Source of the DNA: DAOUBP01 sp964513075
GTDB lineage: Bacteria; Chloroflexota; Anaerolineae; CG2-30-64-16
NCBI GenBank assembly: GCA_964513075.1
Contig: CAZELR010000003.1
Span: forward strand, 1-64,000
Direction: 5' to 3'
Length of the DNA stretch: 64,000 nt
Shown in pieces: positions 16,485-23,921 of the stretch. The notes beneath the pieces were generated by a model. That model saw nothing but the letters and a program-made list of their open reading frames with translations, ran no database searches and had not been told where the DNA came from. The translations under genes and the position numbers were made by a program. Each line of letters begins with the position of its first letter. The first letter of the stretch is position 1.

Positions 16485-17663
16485 ATGGACATCTTTGAAA
16501 AATGTTACGCTTACACCGAAGCCAAAGAGGCCATTGCGGCCGGCTGGTATCCCTATTTTATCCCGCTGACGGAGAATGAAGGCACGGAAGCGGTCTTTCG
16601 CGGCCATCGGCTGATCATGTGCGGCTCCAACAACTATCTGGGCCTCACCACCGATCCACGGGTGCGCCAGGCGGCTATCGACGCCATCCGCCGCTACGGA
16701 ACCAGTTGCACCGGATCGCGCTTTCTGAACGGCACGCTGGAACTGCACGAGCAGTTGGAGCACGAGCTGGCTGAGTTTGTGGGCAAGGAGGCCGCGCTGG
16801 TCTTTTCCACCGGCATGCAGTCCAACCTGGGCGCCATCAGTGCGCTGGTGGGGCGCGGCGACACCGTGATCATGGATAAGGAGGATCACGCCAGCATCGT
16901 AGATGCTGCAAAACTGAGCTACGGTGAGACCAAACGCTTCGGCCACCAGGATATGGAGGAGTTGGAGCGCGTGCTCTCTCGTCTACCTGACGACAAGGGC
17001 AAATTGGTGGTCGTGGATGGCCTCTACAGCATGGAGGGCGATATCGCCCCGCTGCCGGAACTGGCTCCGCTGTGCAAGAAATACGGCGCCCGGCTGATGG
17101 TGGATGATGCGCACGCGATCGGCGTGTTGGGCGGCGGCCATGGCACCGCAGCCCACTACGGCATGACCGACCAGGTGGACCTGATCATGTCCACCTTCAG
17201 CAAGTCGTTCGCCTCGCTCGGCGGCTTCATCGCCGGCGCTGAGCCGGTGGTGCACTACATCAAGCATCATGCCCGCTCCCTGATCTTCAGCGCCAGCATC
17301 CCGCCCTCCAACGCAGCGGCTGCGCTGGCTTCGCTGAGGATCATGCGCGAGGAGCCGGAGCGCGTGCAGCACCTCGGCAAAATCGCCGACTACATGCGCC
17401 AGGGTTACCGCCGGCTCGGCTTTAACATCGGCAACTCCACGACGCCGATCATTCCGGTAATCATCGGTGAGCGCATGCTCACCATCCAGGTCTGGAGGCG
17501 GTTGTTTGACGAAGGGGTGTTCGTAAATCCGGTGCTGTCGCCGGCGACGCAGCCCGGCCGTGAGCTATTGCGAACCAGCTACATGGCCACCCACACCTTC
17601 GAGCAGATGGATCGAGTGCTGGCAATCTTCGAGAAGGTGGGAAAAGAGACCGGACTGATCTAG
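16485..17663 (+). CDS. spt: Serine palmitoyltransferase-like alpha-oxoamine synthase
   Basis: A 392-residue PLP enzyme of the alpha-oxoamine synthase family, which condenses an amino acid with an acyl-CoA or acyl-ACP. H135 (DKEDHASI) should stack on the cofactor, D207 (VDDAH) contacts the pyridine nitrogen, and K240 in TFSKSFASLGGF forms the Schiff base. The N-terminal YPYF...GSNNYLGL region and the C-terminal FVNPVLSPATQPGRELLR...ATHT segment look like Bacteroides-type serine palmitoyltransferases rather than BioF or Kbl. No biotin or threonine-catabolism genes are nearby, whereas reductase and acyltransferase genes are. AAAGGAG at 16473-16479 fixes the ATG at 16485. Free enzyme, first step of sphingolipid synthesis. 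Confidence 0.75.
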   Translation: MDIFEKCYAYTEAKEAIAAGWYPYFIPLTENEGTEAVFRGHRLIMCGSNNYLGLTTDPRVRQAAIDAIRRYGTSCTGSRFLNGTLELHEQLEHELAEFVGKEAALVFSTGMQSNLGAISALVGRGDTVIMDKEDHASIVDAAKLSYGETKRFGHQDMEELERVLSRLPDDKGKLVVVDGLYSMEGDIAPLPELAPLCKKYGARLMVDDAHAIGVLGGGHGTAAHYGMTDQVDLIMSTFSKSFASLGGFIAGAEPVVHYIKHHARSLIFSASIPPSNAAAALASLRIMREEPERVQHLGKIADYMRQGYRRLGFNIGNSTTPIIPVIIGERMLTIQVWRRLFDEGVFVNPVLSPATQPGRELLRTSYMATHTFEQMDRVLAIFEKVGKETGLI

Positions 17664-17704
17664 CACAACGCAGCGGGGTGAACCTGCGGTGACTGCAGGA
17701 AGCG

Positions 17705-18418
17705 CTATTGCGCCCCTTGCGCCAACTTCCGATAATCCATGAAGCGATAACCCACCCCGCGTTCCGTGAAGATGTAGCGCGGAGTTGCGGGGTCGGGTTC
17801 AATCTTTTTGCGCAGGTAGGTGATATAGAGGCGCAGAAGCTGGTTGTCGTCGCGATACTCCGGCCCCCACACCTTGGCCAGCAGCGTTTCCTGCGGCACA
17901 ATCCAGCCTGCGTTCTCCACCAGGTGCACCAGCAATCGGTACTCGGTGGGGCGCAGCTTGATATGCTCCCCGCGCACGATCACCGCACGGCGCGGAAAGT
18001 CGATGGACAGGTCTTCATCAATGACCAATGGCGTTCCATCGCTGGGCTTGGACGGCTCGATCCGGCGCAACACGGCGCGAATACGGCTTGACAGCTCACG
18101 CGGGCTGAACGGCTTCGTTACATAATCGTCCGCACCCAGATCCAGCCCTTTGATGCGGTCGGCTTCGTCGCTTTTGACAGTCAGCATAATCACCGGAACA
18201 GAAGACGCCTCGCGAATCAATGCAAGCGCCTCGAATCCGTCCATCACCGGCATCGCAACGTCCAGCAATACCAGGTCCGGCATCTCATCACGCACCTTGG
18301 TCAGCGCGACCAGACCGTTTTCCGCCTCGCTTACCTCATACCCTTCCAGATCAAGATTCATGCGCACAAAGCGGCGGATGCGGGGCTCATCATCGACCAC
18401 CAAAATGTGCCTCTTCAT
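17705..18418 (-). CDS. OmpR-family response regulator
   Basis: A 237-residue regulator: a receiver domain with acidic D9/D10, phosphoacceptor D53 (LVLLDVAMP) and the K in YVTKPFS, then a winged-helix DNA-binding domain (about 130-228; RPTEYRLLVHL, YITYLRKKIE, ERGVGYRF). Its ATG abuts the TAG of the histidine kinase gene, so the two are translated from one message and form a pair. KdpE/PhoP-like in layout. The target genes are unknown. It is convergent with the SPT-like gene, 41 bases away. Confidence 0.9.
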   Translation of the reverse strand: MKRHILVVDDEPRIRRFVRMNLDLEGYEVSEAENGLVALTKVRDEMPDLVLLDVAMPVMDGFEALALIREASSVPVIMLTVKSDEADRIKGLDLGADDYVTKPFSPRELSSRIRAVLRRIEPSKPSDGTPLVIDEDLSIDFPRRAVIVRGEHIKLRPTEYRLLVHLVENAGWIVPQETLLAKVWGPEYRDDNQLLRLYITYLRKKIEPDPATPRYIFTERGVGYRFMDYRKLAQGAQ

Positions 18419-19984
18419 CTATTCCTCCACCGGCAGCGAAAAGAATATCGTCGTCCCCTTGCCAGGCTCGCTGCGCAGCCAAATGCGGCCACCATGCGCT
18501 TCTACGATGTTGCGGCACAGAAATAGGCCGAGGCCCGCACCCTGCGTTGTTCGCCGCAGGCTCGAATCCACACGATAAAAACGCTGAAAGAGCTTGCCCT
18601 GCTCGTCTGGCGGGATGCCGATACCTTGATCCGCCACATACACTGTTACCTGGTCGCCCTTGCGCCAGCCGCCGATGCGCACCTCGCCCCCCTTGGGCGC
18701 GTACTTGATCGCATTGCTCAACAAGTTGTTCAACACCTGCCGCAGCCGCTCTTCATCGCCAAGCACCACAGGGAAATCGGCCGGAAAGTCCAGCAGGAAT
18801 CGATGGCGTTCAGTTTGCGTCCGGAAGCCCTCCACCACGCTCTCGGCTAGTTTCGGCAGCGTCACATCGGTCCGCTCAAGCTTGAAGCCGCCCGCCTGGA
18901 TGCTGCTGGCGTCCAGCAAGTTGTTGATCAGCGCGTTCAGCCGGTCGCTTTCCTCGCCGATCACCTGCAGACCTTCGTGCAGGGTCGTGCTATCCCACTC
19001 TGCATCCTCACGCGCCAACGTGTCTGCATAGCCTTTGATCAGCGCGACCGGCGTCTTCAGCTCGTGGGTAATCACCGACACGAAAGTAGACTTCATCTCC
19101 TCAGCTTCGCGGAAACGGGTGATATCCACGACGTTAGCGATAATGTTGACCAACCGGCCGTCATCATCGTAGAGCGGTGCGTACGTGATGCTCACGCCCA
19201 CGCGCGATCCGCCAGGCCGCATGAACCACCCCTCAGCCAGGAGCGGCTGCCCGTCTGGAAAGTCAAGGCCCGTGGCGGGGGGAGTCTCCTGCTGTGCGCC
19301 GCACAGGTGGCACCCTGTCACCCCCTCCAACGGCAACACCTGGTAGCAAGGGCGACTGATGGCCTGCTCCGCCGGCCAGCCGGTCAACTGGCTCAACGCT
19401 CGGTTGAAGACAACGATGCGCAGCTCGGGGTCCAAGATCATCACCCCGTCGGCGCTGTGCTCGATGATCGCATCAAGCTGGCGCTTTTCATCGCTCACCT
19501 GGTGGTAAAGCTGGGCATTGCGCACTGCGATAGCGGCCTGATCGGCAAAGCTCGCCAACACGCCCTCATCGTTGGCCGAGAAAGCCACACTGCCGCTGCG
19601 GAACAGGTAAATGATGCCCAGCAGTCGCTCCTGGAAGATCAATGGCAGCGCAATTACCTGGCTGAGCGGCAGGCGGATGGCCCGCGCCACCAGGTTGAGC
19701 CGCGTCTGCAGGTCAGGAATGACATAACTCTCCGCCTGCAGAGGAAAATCGGCCAAAAGAGGTGCGAAACGCGAAAGCGGCACCGCGGAGAGACCGTAGT
19801 GGGCTTGAATGGTCAGGGTGGTAGCTTGGCCGCGGCGCAGTGCCACCAGGCCGGCTTCGGCGCGCACCAAATCTGCCGCGCTGGTCAAGATCAGTCGCAA
19901 CACAGACGGCAGATCCAGTCGGGAGGTGATCGCTCGGCTGATCTCCAACAAGTACTCTCGCTGACGCAGTTGATAGCTGATCAT
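18419..19984 (-). CDS. Cytosolic sensor histidine kinase (GAF-PAS-HisKA-HATPase)
   Basis: A 521-residue kinase without clear membrane segments. Domain order: GAF (about 20-160), a coiled linker, PAS (about 165-290), HisKA with the H-box SVITHELKTPVALIKGYAD, and HATPase with NNLLSNAIKYAP (N-box), DQGIGIP (G1) and GAGLGLFLC (G2). The PAS domain contains an unusual cysteine cluster, CYQVLPLEGVTGCHLCG (C, then CxxC), which may bind metal, heme or sense redox state; that is inference. Its stop directly precedes the ATG of the response regulator. Confidence 0.9.
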   Translation of the reverse strand: MISYQLRQREYLLEISRAITSRLDLPSVLRLILTSAADLVRAEAGLVALRRGQATTLTIQAHYGLSAVPLSRFAPLLADFPLQAESYVIPDLQTRLNLVARAIRLPLSQVIALPLIFQERLLGIIYLFRSGSVAFSANDEGVLASFADQAAIAVRNAQLYHQVSDEKRQLDAIIEHSADGVMILDPELRIVVFNRALSQLTGWPAEQAISRPCYQVLPLEGVTGCHLCGAQQETPPATGLDFPDGQPLLAEGWFMRPGGSRVGVSITYAPLYDDDGRLVNIIANVVDITRFREAEEMKSTFVSVITHELKTPVALIKGYADTLAREDAEWDSTTLHEGLQVIGEESDRLNALINNLLDASSIQAGGFKLERTDVTLPKLAESVVEGFRTQTERHRFLLDFPADFPVVLGDEERLRQVLNNLLSNAIKYAPKGGEVRIGGWRKGDQVTVYVADQGIGIPPDEQGKLFQRFYRVDSSLRRTTQGAGLGLFLCRNIVEAHGGRIWLRSEPGKGTTIFFSLPVEE

Positions 19985-20002
19985 ATTACCCCGGCGAGGT
20001 CC

Positions 20003-20635
20003 CTACCAGCCGAAGCGCTCCTCGCGCCAGGGATCCCCTTCCATGTGATAGCCGTTGCGTTCCCAGAAGCCCGGACGGTCGCCATCCATGAACTCAATGC
20101 CGCGCAGCCACTTGGCGCTCTTCCAAAAATACTTCTTCGGCACCAGTAGACGCAGTGGGTAGCCGTGTTCTGGTTCCAGCGGTTTGTTATCGTATTCGAA
20201 GGCCAGCATGGTGTCATCATCATCCAACACCTCCAGCCCTATGTTAGCGGTGAACCCGTACTCGCAGTGCGCCATAACATGGGTCGCACTGCTTTTTACC
20301 TGCACCAGCTTCATCAGCTCGCGCCAGGGGATGCCGGTCCACGTGGTATCCAGCTTGCTCCAACGGGTGACACAGTGAATGTCGACCGTCTGCGTGCGCC
20401 GCGGCAGCGCCATCAGTTCATTCCAAGTGAACCGCAGCGGCGCCTCTACCGTGCCGAAGATACGGAAATCCCAGTTATCCAGATTCGGATAGCTGGCCAC
20501 AGAGCCGTAGTGCAGGACCGGAAACTTCTCGGTAAGAAACTGCCCGGGCGGAACGCGGTTATTCGTGTTGCGGCCGGGCAGGTTGGCAACCCGCTTCAGC
20601 CGCTCGACCCGCTTCAACGGGTTCTCGAATTGCAT
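20003..20635 (-). CDS. Sulfite-oxidase-like molybdopterin oxidoreductase (cytosolic)
   Basis: A 210-residue SUOX-fold protein. C88 in DIHCVTRWS is the expected molybdenum ligand, followed by TTWTGIPWRELM, HCEYGFTANI and GYPLRLLVPKKYFWKSAKWLRGIEF typical of the family. It has no Tat signal or haem domain, so it resembles the small cytoplasmic YuiH-type members rather than periplasmic MsrP. The reaction is unknown. It lies 18 bases upstream of the histidine kinase on the same strand, so cotranscription with the two-component pair is possible. A MocA-like Mo-cofactor gene at 58803-60200 shows that Mo-enzymes are used. Confidence 0.85.
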   Translation of the reverse strand: MQFENPLKRVERLKRVANLPGRNTNNRVPPGQFLTEKFPVLHYGSVASYPNLDNWDFRIFGTVEAPLRFTWNELMALPRRTQTVDIHCVTRWSKLDTTWTGIPWRELMKLVQVKSSATHVMAHCEYGFTANIGLEVLDDDDTMLAFEYDNKPLEPEHGYPLRLLVPKKYFWKSAKWLRGIEFMDGDRPGFWERNGYHMEGDPWREERFGW

Positions 20636-20702
20636 GCTGGCCTCCCATAATCTGATGGCTGCTTAACGACGAAGCCGATACCATCACTGCTGTCGTATCG
20701 CC

Positions 20703-20746
20703 ACCGGTGCTCAATGTGCTACTATAGCAGCGCATTGAGCACCGGT
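20703..20746. repeat. Near-complete 44-bp palindrome
   Basis: The 14-bp arms 20703-20716 and 20733-20746 (ACCGGTGCTCAATG and its complement) are perfect. Inside them TGCTA (20717-20721) and TAGCA (20725-20729) pair again. It lies between the methyltransferase stop and the oxidoreductase start. It lacks a T-run, so it is either an operator-like or a repeat-type palindrome. Confidence 0.7.
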
Positions 20747-20772
20747 AAGTAATAGCACTTACGCATGCTGTC

Positions 20773-21405
20773 TCAACCTGCGCGAAGGAACAGATACCAC
20801 GCCGCAGGTCGATCACCATCCCGACCGTGACGGGCCCAGCGGAGCATGAAATACGGCGCGAACCGGGCGATTGCGGCTGAGCTAACGCCGCGCGGCGCCT
20901 CACCCTCTCCACCGGAAAACGGCTCGAAGGCATAAAGCAGGTAGGCGGCGCCTGGAACCAGGTGCTCGGCCAGTGTCGCCACGTAGGCCGGCCGCCGGTC
21001 TACTGGCACACCATGAAAGCAGCCGATATCCAGCGCAAAGGTGGCGCGTACACGCAGGAATCCCAGGTCCGCCACATCGCCGCGGCAAAAAAAGGCGGGC
21101 AGAGAGGCCGCAGTCGCCGCACGCTGGGCTTGCACCAGCGCGCTCTGGGCCAGATCGACGCCCACAACGCAAAACCCATGTTGCGCCAGATAGCGGCTGC
21201 TCACCCCGCTGCCGCAGCCCAGGTCCAGCGCCCAGCCGGGAGCCACCCGCCCCGATGCGATCAACGCTTCCACTTCCGGCGGCACGATGCCGGTGTCCCA
21301 AGGGCAGTCGCCGCTCAGATAGCGCGCTTCCCACCAGGCTGCGGCGCCGGCAGCCTCGTCATTGACCATGCGCCGGTGCGCCGGTTCGGCTCGTCCAGCA
21401 TCCAT
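20773..21405 (-). CDS. Class I SAM-dependent methyltransferase
   Basis: A 210-residue methyltransferase. The SAM-binding motif I is ALDLGCGSGVSS, the acidic motif II is VVGVDLAQSAL, and FALDIGCFHGVP is motif IV-like. The overall shape, with WDTGIVPPEVEAL near the start, resembles TehB/thiopurine-methyltransferase-like enzymes that act on small toxic compounds. The ATG at 21405 overlaps the upstream nuclease stop as TGATG, so translation is coupled. The substrate is unknown. Confidence 0.8.
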   Translation of the reverse strand: MDAGRAEPAHRRMVNDEAAGAAAWWEARYLSGDCPWDTGIVPPEVEALIASGRVAPGWALDLGCGSGVSSRYLAQHGFCVVGVDLAQSALVQAQRAATAASLPAFFCRGDVADLGFLRVRATFALDIGCFHGVPVDRRPAYVATLAEHLVPGAAYLLYAFEPFSGGEGEAPRGVSSAAIARFAPYFMLRWARHGRDGDRPAAWYLFLRAG

Positions 21406-22211
21406 CACGCAAACTCAGCCACTACCGGCAGGTGATCCGAAGCGGTGAGGGCTGCCTGGGTCTCCAGGCGTCGACAGCCTACCAGCGTCGCTGCCCGCGC
21501 CTGGGGCAGGAAGACATAGTCGATGCGGCGCTCGGGGGCCTGGGCCGGCCACGTAGGGGCCGCGCCGCTCAACTGGTGGGCGTCTGCATAGCCGCTCTTC
21601 AGCACTTGGGCCACCAGATCAAACGCAGGACTGGGCCAGCCGCGTTCCGCCTGATACGCCATCAGCCGGAGCACTGCATCGGGTTCGGCGTAGTCGGTCT
21701 CAGCCAGCGCATTAAAGTCGCCGATGAGCAAATGGGGCCGGCCCCGGTCGCGCCCCAGCCAGGTGCTCGCAGCCGCCCATTGCTCCAACCGCAGCGCCTC
21801 GGACCGGTGGTCGAGGTGAATCACGTAGATCGTGAAGGGTTGCCCATCCGGCAGCAGCACGCGTGCCTCCAGCAGGCCGCGCTTTCCGTAGGTGGTCATG
21901 GGGGCCAGGTGATGTACGGCGAAGGCCTGGATGGGCCACCGGCTCAGTACGGCATTGCCGTAGGGTGGATGGCCAGGCTGAGGCGCAGCGGAGATCGTGG
22001 GGCCGAAGGCAAATGCCATGCCCAAGCGCGCGGCCAATACCGCCAGCGCTGGGCCCATGGGGGTCGTTAGGGGGTGAAATACCTCGTTCAACCCGACGAG
22101 ATCGACTCCGCTGCCAGCGATAACATCGGCCAGCAGATCGAGGTTGGGTCGATCATCCGGCGTCCGCCAGCCGTGGACGTTGTAGGTCAAAACCTTCAAC
22201 GTGAGCTCCAT
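21405..22211 (-). CDS. Endonuclease/exonuclease/phosphatase (EEP) family protein 1
   Basis: A 268-residue EEP-fold metallohydrolase. Visible family motifs are LTYNVHGW, GLNEVFHP (metal-binding E), YVIHLDHRSEALR, LLIGDFNAL (GDFN) and the C-terminal SDHLPVVAEF (SDH). It is the downstream member of a tandem pair with 22220-23026; both are 268 residues. Substrates could be DNA, phosphoinositide-like lipids or sphingomyelin-type headgroups; none can be chosen from sequence. ATG 22211 fits the family N-terminus (MELTLKVLTYNVHGW). Confidence 0.85.
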   Translation of the reverse strand: MELTLKVLTYNVHGWRTPDDRPNLDLLADVIAGSGVDLVGLNEVFHPLTTPMGPALAVLAARLGMAFAFGPTISAAPQPGHPPYGNAVLSRWPIQAFAVHHLAPMTTYGKRGLLEARVLLPDGQPFTIYVIHLDHRSEALRLEQWAAASTWLGRDRGRPHLLIGDFNALAETDYAEPDAVLRLMAYQAERGWPSPAFDLVAQVLKSGYADAHQLSGAAPTWPAQAPERRIDYVFLPQARAATLVGCRRLETQAALTASDHLPVVAEFA

Positions 22212-22219
22212 CCGCAGGG

Positions 22220-23026
22220 TCAGCAGGCCGCGGCCCCCGCGCGTTCTGGCCAGGCCCACTCCACCAACAACGGCCGGTGGTCAGAGGCCTCGTGCGTCAC
22301 GCTGCCCGTAAGGGTGCGGGCTGAGCGCAGGCCGCGGGCCCAACGGCATGGCAGGAAGAGAAAGTCGATACGCACCATCGGCGCGCGCACAGGAAAGGTC
22401 CACGCCGGGCCCTCGCCCACCGCATGAAAGGCGTCCTGATACCCCGCGCGCCGCATCTGGCGCAAGACGGGAGGCAGCAGGAGCCGCGAATTGCGGCCCA
22501 AAAAGCCTGGGGTGTTGAAATCGCCCACCAGGAAATGCGGGCCGCGCTGCACCATGCGCCGCAGCACCCCTTGGATTTGCAGCAGCCGCGTGCCTTCGAA
22601 CGCGTGATCCAGGTGCGTCACAAATGCAGTAAGCCCCAGCATTGGGCCCGAGGCCATCGTCGCACTGAGCAGCGAACGCTGTTTAGAATTTGCCAGCTTC
22701 GGCAGCAACGTATTGGTGATATCGCCCAGCGGGTAGCGACTCAAAAGTGCGTTGCCCACCGGCCCCTGCCAGGCGGGTCCGTAGTCCAGCCAGCCGCTAG
22801 GACCAAACGCATAGTACATGCCCAGCCGCTCAGCCAGCTCAGCCAGCGGCGCGTAAGTGCGGCCCTGCAGCACGACAGGGTGGAGCACCTCGTTCAAGCC
22901 GATCACATCAGCATCAGAAGCCTGGATCACCTCCGCCAGCCGGCCGAGATCCAAACGCCGATCCCGGCCCTCCCAGCGGTGAATATTATAGGTCATGATT
23001 CGAACAATGGGTGCGTCTCGGTGCAT
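22220..23026 (-). CDS. Endonuclease/exonuclease/phosphatase (EEP) family protein 2
   Basis: A 268-residue paralogue of the next gene downstream, with IMTYNIHRWEGRDRR, GLNEVLHPV, FVTHLDHAFEGTR, FLVGDFNTPG and SDHRPLLVEW at the same places. The stop is 8 bases before the neighbour's start, so the two arose by tandem duplication and are cotranscribed together with the methyltransferase. ATG 23026 (MHRDAPIVRIMTYN) is preferred over 23050. No signal peptide is seen, so a cytoplasmic role is likely. Confidence 0.85.
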   Translation of the reverse strand: MHRDAPIVRIMTYNIHRWEGRDRRLDLGRLAEVIQASDADVIGLNEVLHPVVLQGRTYAPLAELAERLGMYYAFGPSGWLDYGPAWQGPVGNALLSRYPLGDITNTLLPKLANSKQRSLLSATMASGPMLGLTAFVTHLDHAFEGTRLLQIQGVLRRMVQRGPHFLVGDFNTPGFLGRNSRLLLPPVLRQMRRAGYQDAFHAVGEGPAWTFPVRAPMVRIDFLFLPCRWARGLRSARTLTGSVTHEASDHRPLLVEWAWPERAGAAAC

Positions 23027-23178
23027 TACGCCTATCAATCTCCATCTCAACTATATCGTGCCAACACACACAATTAGTCAGAATATCACACATTCAATTA
23101 GGACCCAAAAACGCTGCGCAGGCTCCCGCTCACAGACCACCCTACCATAACGCCGGCGCCTTACACTTCCGATTACGG

Positions 23179-23560
23179 CTATCCACACCTGCTGCGAGTA
23201 ACCCTGTGGATAAAAGTCTCGGTTACCCACAATCCTCCCCGGCCGCGCGGATCAGCAAACGGCGCAGCCGCAGCGTATTGGCCCCATGAACACTACCTGT
23301 AGGTGCACGCCCCGCCTCCGGACCCAGGGATACACCCATGGCGGGCTCCGGACCCGCATTCGAGCCTGGCACAGTTATACACGCGTTATCCACGGGATCG
23401 GACGGTCGGCCCACGCGCACCAATCCCATATCTAGGGGCTGCTTGCTGGCGCCATGGGCCTGTTAGGTATCCGTCGGCTGCCCGCCGCGCCCTTATCCAC
23501 ATATCCTCAGGCCCTACTACAACGAACTTTTAAATATAAACTACTCACAACATCAAAAAC
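23179..23560. other. DnaA-box cluster with AT-rich segment; candidate replication origin
   Basis: The stretch from 23027 to 23603 has no credible gene. It holds two perfect DnaA boxes (TGTGGATAA at 23205-23213, TTATCCACA at 23493-23501) and near matches CTATCCACA (23179-23187), TTACCCACA (23223-23231), TTATACACG (23375-23383) and TTATCCACG (23386-23394). The last perfect box is followed by an AT-rich run (about 23519-23563) that could be an unwinding element. dnaA and dnaN are not in the window, so this is a candidate only. Confidence 0.45.
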
Positions 23561-23603
23561 TAAGGAGGCCCCCCATCCGACCTTAATATTTCACGCCAAT
23601 CTA

Positions 23604-23632
23604 TTGACAGGCGCCCCTAACGCGAGTATACT
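23604..23632 (+). promoter_or_regulatory. Consensus promoter of the candidate small RNA
   Basis: TTGACA at 23604-23609 and TATACT at 23627-23632 with a 17-base spacer, almost a perfect housekeeping-sigma promoter. No protein gene lies downstream on this strand, which is why a noncoding product is proposed. Confidence 0.7.
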
Positions 23633-23638
23633 AAAGGC

Positions 23639-23921
23639 GCCATCGAGAAGGACAGTAACCACGAACAACTGAAATAACGATGGCGAGGGAGCCCCGAGAA
23701 ATCGAACGGCCCGTCTCAAGCTCGGAATGACCAGAAGCCTGGGTGCTCTCGTTGGCCTTAGGACACCAACATCCCGCAAGATGATGTAAGGTGCAAAAAG
23801 GGAAGGCCCGCAATACGAGACAATATGCGAGCATGAGGGGTTGTGCCAGACGGTTGCTTGGGGCCCCTCAGTTTAATGCCGGCGGACAGCAGCGTGTTTA
23901 CGCACTGTCCGCCATTTTATT
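23639..23921 (+). ncRNA. Candidate structured small RNA, about 275-280 nt
   Basis: Between a consensus promoter and a hairpin with a T-rich tail lies a stretch without a credible gene but with several possible stems: CGCCATCG near the 5' end with CGATGGCG around 23688-23695, GAGGGG (23836-23841) with CCCCTC near 23874-23879, and the terminal hairpin. I found no signature of RNase P, tmRNA, SRP or 6S RNA. Caution: the opposite strand of 23696-23732 reads CATTCCGAGC...GATTTCTCGG, which looks like a dispersed repeat, so part of the structure may be repeat-derived. Confidence 0.4.
23881..23913 (+). terminator. Strong hairpin with T-rich tail
   Basis: GGCGGACAG (23881-23889) pairs with CTGTCCGCC (23905-23913), with an inner GCGT/ACGC stem, followed by ATTTTATT. 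It fits a terminator for the plus-strand RNA. It also lies 4 bases beyond the stop of the minus-strand hydrolase and could serve both sides. Confidence 0.6.

Noticed and set aside
16485..17663. 8-amino-7-oxononanoate synthase (BioF) or glycine C-acetyltransferase (Kbl)
   Set aside because: The C-terminal VNPVLSPAT segment, N-terminal YPYF region and reductase/acyltransferase neighbours favour serine palmitoyltransferase; no bio or tdh genes are present. A BioF-like activity cannot be fully excluded.
23639..23921. RNase P RNA, tmRNA, SRP RNA or 6S RNA
   Set aside because: I looked for GAGGAAAGTCC, the tmRNA tag/TPsiC end and the SRP GGAA-loop motif and found none; a release-site bubble typical of 6S was not convincing.
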